From an uncultured Oscillibacter sp. (GTDB lineage Bacteria > Bacillota > Clostridia > Oscillospirales > Oscillospiraceae): DNA of 11,190 bases. The notes under the pieces were generated by a model. The model was not told where the DNA came from and made no database searches. It worked only from the letters and a program-made list of their open reading frames with translations. Shown here one piece after another: positions 1 through 5,021 of the stretch (within the stretch, counting starts at the first letter, position 1; each line of letters opens with the position of its first letter). Both the position numbers and the translations under genes were made by a program. The DNA is taken from NCBI GenBank assembly GCA_900550685.1, contig URTS01000057.1, positions 1 through 11,190 of the forward strand, read 5' to 3'.

Positions 1-718
1 TGAACATGAAGCTCCAGATGGGGGTGCCCTGGGGATGCATGTTGGCGAAGTTGTTCCAGATCTCGGGGATCACATAGCCCTTGGTGAAGATGCCGATGGC
101 CACGCCCACAGCCATGATGATCAGGCAGACGCCGAAGATGGGATAGATCTTGCCGATGATCTTATCGATGGACAGGAAGGTGGCGATGAAGTAGTAGATC
201 AGGATCAGCACCAGCCAGAACAGCTTGCTGGTGAGGATGCCGGTGCTGTTGCCGTTGGTGAACAGCAGCTGGATCAGACCTGCAGGGCCCACGGCGAACA
301 CGGTGCCCACCATGACCAGCAGGACCACGCTGAACACGCGCATCACGTTCTTCATGGTGCCGCCCAGATAGATGCCGGAGATCTCAGAGATGGAAGCGCC
401 CGCGTTGCGCTCGCTGAGCATGCCGGAGAAGTAATCGTGGACAGCGCCTGCGAAAATGGTGCCGAAGGTGATCCACAGGAACACCACGGGGCCCCACAGA
501 GCACCGCTCAGTGCGCCGAAGATGGGACCCAGGCCTGCGATGTTCAGCAGCTGGATCATAAACAGCTTCCACTGGGGGAGAACCATGTAGTCCACGCCGT
601 CGTTGATTTTGACAGCGGGAGTCTCACGGTCGTCGGGCCCGAAGGTCCGCTCCACCACGGAGCCATAAACAAAGTAGCCGCCGATCAGCAGTGCCAGGCA
701 AATGAAAAAGCTAATCAT
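1..718 (-). CDS. cstA: CstA-family carbon starvation protein (pyruvate/peptide transporter), N-terminal part
   Basis: Encodes the first 239 residues of a polytopic membrane protein; the rest lies beyond the left edge. CstA-family proteins import pyruvate or peptides and are typically induced when preferred carbon is exhausted. The translation starts with a hydrophobic helix (residues 1-20). The family signature follows at residues 58-105, including LNIAGLGPIFGALSGALWGP and then AGAVHDYFSGMLSERN, with ASISEISGIYLGG just after. Further hydrophobic helices lie at about 126-152, 166-184 and 190-212. The start is supported by a strong ribosome binding site (GGAAAGGAG) about 6 bases upstream. The gene is separated from yqeB by a terminator and has its own promoter candidate. 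E. coli CstA is about 700 residues, so most of the protein is unseen. Family assignment is secure; the exact substrate (pyruvate versus peptides) is not decidable here. Confidence 0.93.
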   Translation of the reverse strand, partial: MISFFICLALLIGGYFVYGSVVERTFGPDDRETPAVKINDGVDYMVLPQWKLFMIQLLNIAGLGPIFGALSGALWGPVVFLWITFGTIFAGAVHDYFSGMLSERNAGASISEISGIYLGGTMKNVMRVFSVVLLVMVGTVFAVGPAGLIQLLFTNGNSTGILTSKLFWLVLILIYYFIATFLSIDKIIGKIYPIFGVCLIIMAVGVAIGIFTKGYVIPEIWNNFANMHPQGTPIWSFMF

Positions 719-763
719 TGTTTGTTCTCCTTTCCTTCACACGAATGAACCATGTCATTTCGG

Positions 764-791
764 GGATATGAAAAAACGTTTAACCATATCC
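764..791. promoter_or_regulatory. 28-bp dyad-symmetric candidate operator at the cstA transcription start
   Basis: GGATATG (764-770) and CATATCC (785-791) are perfect inverted repeats. The palindrome AAACGTTT (774-781) sits between them on exactly the same centre (777.5). Eleven of fourteen mirrored positions match. The site lies immediately downstream of the predicted -10 box, at about +1 to +28, where a bound repressor would block transcription. The core resembles the centre of a CcpA cre box, but the outer TG/CA of a classical cre are misplaced. It could alternatively be a leader-RNA hairpin (7-bp stem). Binding by any protein is inference. Confidence 0.45.
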
Positions 792-798
792 ACCCAAC

Positions 799-826
799 AT
801 ATTAACATACCGTTAAGAAAGTTCAA
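799..826 (-). promoter_or_regulatory. Predicted promoter of cstA
   Basis: Read on the minus strand: TTGAAC (826-821), a 16-base spacer, then TAATAT (804-799) preceded by TGT, which makes an extended -10. The start point would be near 792, giving a leader of about 75 bases. The region is strikingly AT-rich compared with the flanking genes. Each box matches 4 of 6 consensus positions, so the call relies on the extended -10 and the location. Confidence 0.5.
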
Positions 827-897
827 TGAACAAATTCGACAAAAAAGGCGGCAAAAAGTTAGGGGTATTCACAGGGGCAATTAGCAAAATGAACAAA
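825..897. repeat. Pair of 10-bp direct repeats 63 bp apart upstream of cstA
   Basis: AATGAACAAA occurs at 825-834 and again at 888-897. The 63-bp offset is close to six helical turns. The first copy overlaps the predicted -35 box of cstA. No reading frame or other gene signal is visible between 827 and 1010, so this stretch appears to be purely regulatory or spacer DNA. A chance repeat in AT-rich DNA is possible. Confidence 0.35.
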
Positions 898-1010
898 AAA
901 TAAAGGAAATGTCCGCGGTAAAACGGTTAAACACTGACATGGTGTCGCTGGAAAGAAGAAAGACGGCCCAATCAGGCGGCAAAATCCACAAGATCCCAAC
1001 TGAAGGGCCG

Positions 1011-1052
1011 GAAAAACCCGGCGGAGGGCCTGACAGAACGGCCGCCCGCCGG
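1011..1052 (-). terminator. Intrinsic terminator after yqeB
   Basis: On the minus strand, 8 bases after the yqeB stop codon, CCGGCGG (1052-1046) pairs with CCGCCGG (1024-1018). An inner GGCC/GGCC pair extends the stem. A GTTTTTC tract follows directly (1017-1011). This separates the xdhC-yqeB unit from cstA. Confidence 0.75.
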
Positions 1053-1059
1053 GGAAATA

Positions 1060-1860
1060 TCAGGCCTGCCGGTCCGGCAGGCAGCCGAAATGCAGCAGGG
1101 CTTCCAGCACGCCGCCGCCCACGGCCAGGGCTTTGTCGGAGGCGGTAAGACAGTTGGCGGCGTTGGCCCGAGGGTCCACGTCGCCGCACTTCATGCCTGG
1201 AAAGACTTCCAGCCCCTCGTGGAGCAGGCCCCGCAGGCAGCCGTCGATGGCGCAGACCATAGGCACGCCGTCCACCGTGGCGGCCACGTCTCCGGCCTGG
1301 ACCATCTGGCCGATTTCCATTTTGGGGCAGAAAACGCCTGCCGCCGGAGCCCGGAGGATCCGCAGGGCGCTCTGGCCGCCGATGACGCCGGGAACGCCGG
1401 TGTTGGGCAGGGGACTGCCGATGTACAGGACCCGGCCCAGAGTGTGGCCCCGCATGGTTTCCACGGCGGCGTGGCAGTCCACCCCGGCGGTGAAGCCGGG
1501 ACCGGCGGCCACTACCACCGGCGCGTCGGTGATTGCGGTGCCCAGGTTGCGCTTGGCCAGGATGGCGTCCACCACCCCGGCGGGGTGCAGCTGCCGGAGG
1601 CACGCGCTTTCCGGGTCTGCCAGCACGGCTATCTGCCTGCGCTCCGTCAGGGCAAGGGCTTCCTCCGGACTGCGGGCCAGCACGGCTTCCACATCCTCCA
1701 CCGTGCAGCGGCCGTGCCAGATGGCTTCGGAAAAGCAGACGGTGCGGCGGATAGAGGTGGGCTGGGGCAGGTCCGTCAGGATCAGGCGGTACCCGGCCCG
1801 GTGGAGCCGCAGGGCGATGCCGGTGGCAATGTCTCCGGCGCCTCGGATGATGACCAGCAT
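1060..1860 (-). CDS. yqeB: YqeB-family selenium-dependent molybdenum hydroxylase accessory protein
   Basis: Encodes 266 residues related to the YqeB/EF2563 family. These proteins occur with selenium-dependent molybdenum hydroxylases (purine/xanthine dehydrogenase type) and are thought to act in cofactor maturation; the biochemical step is not established. The protein opens with a Rossmann-type glycine motif, IRGAGDIATGIA (residues 5-16). Later come VVAAGPGFTAGVDCHAAVET and a run ending in NTGVPGVIGG. I start at the ATG giving MLVIIRGAGD rather than at a longer in-frame extension, because AAAGGAG lies 6 bases upstream and the motif sits at the usual distance from the N-terminus. The start is 4 bp after the xdhC stop, so the two are almost certainly co-transcribed and functionally linked. 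The hydroxylase and selenium-labelling genes that usually accompany it are outside the window. Confidence 0.88.
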   Translation of the reverse strand: MLVIIRGAGDIATGIALRLHRAGYRLILTDLPQPTSIRRTVCFSEAIWHGRCTVEDVEAVLARSPEEALALTERRQIAVLADPESACLRQLHPAGVVDAILAKRNLGTAITDAPVVVAAGPGFTAGVDCHAAVETMRGHTLGRVLYIGSPLPNTGVPGVIGGQSALRILRAPAAGVFCPKMEIGQMVQAGDVAATVDGVPMVCAIDGCLRGLLHEGLEVFPGMKCGDVDPRANAANCLTASDKALAVGGGVLEALLHFGCLPDRQA

Positions 1861-1864
1861 AGTA

Positions 1865-2881
1865 TTACTCCTTTGATGGTTTTTCCGCCGCAGCGTCCCA
1901 GCGGCAGGCACGTTCATAGATCAGCTCCCCGGCGATGCTGACGGCGATCTCTTCCGGGGTCACGGCCCGGATGGGGGTGCCGATGGGGGTGTGGACGGAA
2001 GCGATGGCTTCTTCGGAAATACCAGCCTCCCGCAGCCGCTGGCTGACGTAGGCGATTTTGGACCGGGAGCCGATGACGCCTACATAGGCGGTTTCCCGCC
2101 GCAGCATCTGTTCCTCGGCCTCCAGGTCGTGGAGGTGGCCGCTGGTCATGATGATGACGTAGTCCTCCGGCGTCACGTCGATGGTGGCGGCAATGTCCCG
2201 GAAATCGCCGCAGAGCACGGCCTCCGCCTCTGGGAAAGCGGCGGGGTCTGCGTATTCCGGCCGGTCGTCAAAGACCACGGGACGGAAATTGATGGTCCGC
2301 AGCAGGGGCACCAGGGCCCGGGCGATGTGCCCGGCGCCGAAGATCACCGCCCGCTCTCCCACCGGCAGGGGGACATAGAAGCAGTCGTCCGCCAGGACGG
2401 CCCGGGCGGACAAGGGTCCGGCAGGGGCCTGACCGGTGACGGCGGCGCCGGAGGCGTCCAGCAGGGCGGGCTCACCGCCGTCTGTCCGCAGTACCAGCCA
2501 GCCGGGGCGGTTTTCCCGGAGGGCCTGGACCGCTGCGGCGGTCAGGCTGTGCCATGCCCCGTCATCCCAGGGGATGAACTGAAACAGCACCGTGACATCC
2601 CCGCCGCAGGCCATGCCCAGGCTGTCCGGCCCGCCGGAAAGGTTCAGCCCGAAGTGTTGCAAGCGGGAGCGGCGCTCCGTCAGCAGGGACAGGGCCGTTT
2701 TCTCTGACTGCTTTTCCACCCGGCCGCCGCCGATGGTCCCGTTTACCCGGCCACGGCTGCTGACCAGCATCTGGCTGCCGGTGCCCCGGGGGGTGGAGCC
2801 GCTTTCGGAGACAATGCTGACCAGAACGGTGTCGCGATGCTCCTCCATTTCGTAAAGCAGCTGTATGAGAAGATGCCGCAT
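1865..2881 (-). CDS. xdhC: XdhC/CoxI-family molybdenum hydroxylase maturation protein
   Basis: Encodes 338 residues with the two-part XdhC architecture. The N-terminal XdhC/CoxI domain carries SESGSTPRGTG (25-35), GTIGGGRVE (48-56) and GMACGGDV (89-96). The C-terminal Rossmann domain begins at VIFGAGHIARALVPLL (179-194) and carries GVIGSRSK (268-275) and PIGTPI (299-304). Family members bind the molybdenum cofactor and assist sulfuration and insertion into xanthine-dehydrogenase-type enzymes. I chose the ATG at 2881 because AAAGGAG lies 7 bases upstream and the conserved domain starts right after it; the frame stays open another 43 codons upstream but through the promoter region. It is the first gene of a two-gene unit with yqeB. 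Symbol given by family, since the paralogue (xdhC versus a YqeB-system partner) cannot be resolved. Confidence 0.88.
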   Translation of the reverse strand: MRHLLIQLLYEMEEHRDTVLVSIVSESGSTPRGTGSQMLVSSRGRVNGTIGGGRVEKQSEKTALSLLTERRSRLQHFGLNLSGGPDSLGMACGGDVTVLFQFIPWDDGAWHSLTAAAVQALRENRPGWLVLRTDGGEPALLDASGAAVTGQAPAGPLSARAVLADDCFYVPLPVGERAVIFGAGHIARALVPLLRTINFRPVVFDDRPEYADPAAFPEAEAVLCGDFRDIAATIDVTPEDYVIIMTSGHLHDLEAEEQMLRRETAYVGVIGSRSKIAYVSQRLREAGISEEAIASVHTPIGTPIRAVTPEEIAVSIAGELIYERACRWDAAAEKPSKE

Positions 2882-2932
2882 GGCGCGCTCCTTTCTGACA
2901 GCGCGGCGAGGCGCTGTACGATTCAAAGAATA

Positions 2933-2970
2933 ACTGTATCTATTTTTACCCTTTTTGTCAGGCTTGTCAA
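2933..2970 (-). promoter_or_regulatory. Predicted promoter of xdhC-yqeB
   Basis: On the minus strand a perfect TTGACA (2970-2965) is followed after 17 bases by AAAAAT (2947-2942, 4 of 6). An overlapping alternative is CTGACA (2961-2956), 17 bases, TACAGT (2938-2933). The region is the only AT-rich stretch between the TetR terminator and xdhC. Confidence 0.55.
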
Positions 2971-2990
2971 TGCCCATTTCCGCCGCCTGT

Positions 2991-3024
2991 GGAAAAGCCC
3001 CGCCCGGCAAGAGCCGGACGGGGC
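2991..3024 (-). terminator. Intrinsic terminator after the TetR-family gene
   Basis: On the minus strand the stem GCCCCG-t-CCGGC (3024-3013) pairs with GCCGG-g-CGGGGC (3008-2997) around a 4-base loop. One mismatch lies in the middle, and TTTTCC follows (2996-2991). It starts 7 bases after the TetR stop codon and lies upstream of the xdhC promoter. Confidence 0.75.
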
Positions 3025-3031
3025 GGTGCGC

Positions 3032-3592
3032 TTATGAAACGGAACGGCAGTGCTCCAGGGAATGGCGGATATTACCGTCCAGCAGCCGGCCCAGGTGGTC
3101 GATGTAGGCGTCCACGTCGTATTTCATGCCGCCTTGCAGCCACAGGGCGGTAAGGCCAGACAGGGCCGCGGAGTAAAATTCCGCCAGGACCCGGATGTCC
3201 TCCGGGTCCACGTCCAGTCCCTCCGCTTGATCCTGGACATAGGAGGTCATGGCGGCCAGGGTCACATTGTGGTAGTAACGGCGGATGGTCTCCTGATTGC
3301 CGGAATTATAGAGGTGGTAAATGGCCCGCTTGTTCTGAGAGGCGAAGGCCGTGGCGTCCCGGAAGGCTTCCTGCCAGCTGTCATACCGGCGCATTTTAGC
3401 CTGGAAATCCTCAATTTCCAGTTGCAGGATATCCTCCACCAGGGCGAAGATATCCGCGTAGTAATAATAAAAGGTATTGCGGTTGACGGCGCTCTTCTCT
3501 GCAATATCCTTAATGGAGATCTTGTCCAGGGGCCGCTCGTTCAGCAGCTGGATAAATGCCAGCCGGATGGCGTTTTTGGTGTGTTGGGCCAT
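3032..3592 (-). CDS. TetR/AcrR-family transcriptional regulator
   Basis: Encodes 186 residues. The N-terminal part (about 4-52) is a classical TetR helix-turn-helix: AIRLAFIQLLNERPLDKISI leads into KDIAEKSAVNRNTFYYYYAD and then IFALVEDIL. The remaining all-helical segment is a ligand-binding/dimerisation domain of unassigned specificity. The start is supported by GGAGGAAGG 4-7 bases upstream. It is flanked by its own promoter and terminator, so it is transcribed alone. It is divergent from metK and the transporter pair. Small TetR regulators often control nearby MMPL-type exporters, so the coiled-coil/MMPL pair is a plausible target, but metK is the immediately divergent gene. Autoregulation is likely from family behaviour; no clear operator palindrome was found. 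Confidence 0.9.
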   Translation of the reverse strand: MAQHTKNAIRLAFIQLLNERPLDKISIKDIAEKSAVNRNTFYYYYADIFALVEDILQLEIEDFQAKMRRYDSWQEAFRDATAFASQNKRAIYHLYNSGNQETIRRYYHNVTLAAMTSYVQDQAEGLDVDPEDIRVLAEFYSAALSGLTALWLQGGMKYDVDAYIDHLGRLLDGNIRHSLEHCRSVS

Positions 3593-3626
3593 GACCTTCC
3601 TCCGTGTGTTTTTCCAATTTCATTCC

Positions 3627-3656
3627 ATTATACACGAAAGCAGCGGCGTTCTTCAA
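3627..3656 (-). promoter_or_regulatory. Predicted promoter of the TetR-family gene
   Basis: A perfect TATAAT on the minus strand (3632-3627) is preceded by an 18-base spacer and TTGAAG (3656-3651). A second perfect TTGACA (3663-3658) lies 7 bases further upstream, too far to be the partner of this -10. The leader would be about 30 bases. Confidence 0.6.
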
Positions 3657-3671
3657 GTGTCAATTTGGCGC

Positions 3672-3717
3672 GGACTGCCGGGGGACGGCGGGCGAAAGCC
3701 TGGACGCGTGGCGGTCC
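3672..3717 (+). other. Nested hairpin with GAAA tetraloop in the TetR-metK intergenic region
   Basis: GGACTGCC (3672-3679) can pair with GGCGGTCC (3710-3717) over 8 bp including one G-U. Inside it, CGGGC-GAAA-GCCTG (3689-3702) forms a 5-bp stem capped by a GNRA tetraloop. It would be transcribed toward metK only if a promoter lies upstream of it, which I could not show. It does not match the SAM-I or SMK riboswitch features I know. In GC-rich DNA such pairing can arise by chance. Confidence 0.3.
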
Positions 3718-3773
3718 CTGCCCAAATTTTAGGCACGGAGCTGGGTTTGTCTGTGTTTTTTTCGAAACGGAGA

Positions 3774-3782
3774 TGATACACT
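3774..3782 (+). promoter_or_regulatory. Weak candidate -10 element for metK
   Basis: TGATACACT reads as an extended -10 (TG, one base, TACACT, 4 of 6). No convincing -35 is present 16-18 bases upstream, only a T-rich run at 3756-3762. It would give a leader of about 50 bases that includes the hairpin at 3803-3820. Confidence 0.25.
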
Positions 3783-3795
3783 TTCACCGCAGAGT

Positions 3796-3820
3796 AAAAA
3801 ATGCGCCTGTTTGCAGGCGC
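3796..3820 (-). terminator. Terminator-like hairpin on the antisense strand in front of metK
   Basis: GCGCCTG (3803-3809) and CAGGCGC (3814-3820) form a perfect 7-bp stem with a 4-base loop. On the minus strand it is followed after one base by six T (3801-3796), the layout of an intrinsic terminator. No minus-strand gene ends here. On the plus strand it would be an RNA hairpin ending 19 bases before the metK start. Either antisense shielding of the TetR gene or a translational leader element is possible. Confidence 0.45.
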
Positions 3821-3839
3821 TTGGAGAGTGGAGGAGCGC

Positions 3840-4985
3840 ATGGAACACATTCTGACATCGGAGGCCGTGACCCGGGGGCATCCAGACAAGGTCTGTGACC
3901 AGATCGCTGACGCGTTACTGGACGCCGTGCTGGCGGAGGACCCGGAGGCCCGGGCGGCCTGCGAGGCGGCGGTGTGGGAAAACCGGGTGTGGCTGTTCGG
4001 TGAACTCACCGCCCAGCAGGGGCCGGATTATGAGGCTGTGGTCCGGGAAGTGCTCCGGGATATCGGCTATGACCGGCCGGAACTGGGGCTGGATGCGGAA
4101 ACCTGCGATATTGAGGTGCATTTCCACCCCCAGTCTCCGGACATTGCCCGAGGGGTCAGCCACCGGGCGGCGGAGGACACCGGCGCAGGGGACCAGGGCA
4201 TCATGGCAGGTTACGCCTGCCGGGAAACGGCGGAGCGGATGCCCCTGCCCATCACCCTGGCCAACCGGCTGGCCAAGCGGCTGGAAGCGGTCCGGCAGGA
4301 GGGGATCCTGCCCTGGCTCCGGCCGGACGGCAAGGCCCAGGTCAGCGTGGCTTACCGGGATGGCGTTCCGGTGGGGATCACCACCGTGGTGCTTTCCGCC
4401 CAGCATGACCCGGACATCACCGTGGACGATCTGCGGGAGGCCCTGCGGCAGGAGGTGGTCCTGCCGGTGCTGCCGGCGGAGCTGGTCCGGGAGGACACCT
4501 TATTGTATATAAACCCCACGGGGCGGTTCGTCACCGGCGGCCCCGCCGCTGACAGCGGCCTTACGGGACGAAAACCGCTGGCGGACACCTACGGCAGCGC
4601 CGCCCGCTACGGCGGCGGTTCCCTCTCTGGCAAGGACCCCACCAAGGCGGACCGCACCGGAGCTTACCTGGCCCGGTATCTGGCCAAGAACATCGTGGAG
4701 GCAGGGCTTGCGGACCGCTGCGAGGTGCAGCTGGCCTATGCCATCGGCCTGGCGGACCCCGTCAGCGTGACGGTGGACACCTTCGGCACCGGAACCGTCC
4801 GGGACCAGGTCCTGGCCAAATGGCTGGAGGAAAACGTGGATATGCGGCCCGGGGTGGTGAGCCGCCGGTTCGGACTGACCCGGCCCATCTACCGGCCCCT
4901 GGCCTGCTACGGCTGCGTCGGCGAGAATGCCCGGGGGATGCCCTGGGAGCGGACGGACCTGAAATTTCCCCGGCATTTTGATTGA
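3840..4985 (+). CDS. metK: S-adenosylmethionine synthetase (methionine adenosyltransferase)
   Basis: Encodes 381 residues; the enzyme makes S-adenosylmethionine, phosphate and diphosphate from methionine and ATP in the cytosol. The numbering coincides with mature E. coli MetK (about 383 residues), and its key positions are kept: GHPDK (13-17), E42, E55, Q98, GAGDQG (115-120, D118), DGK (163-165), D238, GRK (243-245), the P-loop-like GGGSLSGKD (258-266, K265), K269 and D271. Differences include R12 for the usual Glu before GHPDK, AR at 103-104 for Asn-Gln in the mobile active-site loop, N142 for a common His, and SL for AF in the P-loop. It is therefore probably active but divergent. The start is fixed by GGAGGA 4 bases upstream and by the motif spacing; a frame extension to 3801 would run through a hairpin. 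The next gene follows after 36 bp, so read-through is possible. Confidence 0.93.
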   Translation: MEHILTSEAVTRGHPDKVCDQIADALLDAVLAEDPEARAACEAAVWENRVWLFGELTAQQGPDYEAVVREVLRDIGYDRPELGLDAETCDIEVHFHPQSPDIARGVSHRAAEDTGAGDQGIMAGYACRETAERMPLPITLANRLAKRLEAVRQEGILPWLRPDGKAQVSVAYRDGVPVGITTVVLSAQHDPDITVDDLREALRQEVVLPVLPAELVREDTLLYINPTGRFVTGGPAADSGLTGRKPLADTYGSAARYGGGSLSGKDPTKADRTGAYLARYLAKNIVEAGLADRCEVQLAYAIGLADPVSVTVDTFGTGTVRDQVLAKWLEENVDMRPGVVSRRFGLTRPIYRPLACYGCVGENARGMPWERTDLKFPRHFD

Positions 4986-5021
4986 GCGAATTCAAAAATT
5001 TTTATAAAGGGAGAAAGCAAG

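Noticed and set aside
35..748. 237-codon open frame on the plus strand, rich in His, Asp, Gln
   Set aside because: It is the antisense shadow of cstA; the composition is typical of GC-rich reverse-frame translation and no motif is present.
771..786. Classical CcpA cre box
   Set aside because: The AAACGTTT core fits but the TG and CA ends are two bases too far out for a standard 14-bp cre, so it is reported only as an unassigned dyad.
702..884. 60-codon plus-strand frame beginning MKKLIIVCSPF
   Set aside because: It starts inside cstA on the other strand, has no ribosome binding site, and runs through the cstA promoter region; no family recognised.
1090..1941. Long plus-strand frames across yqeB
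   Set aside because: Shadow frames of a clear minus-strand gene with Rossmann motif and good ribosome binding site.
3593..3839. SAM-I or SMK riboswitch in front of metK
   Set aside because: The conserved core sequences of those riboswitches are not present; only unassigned hairpins are seen.
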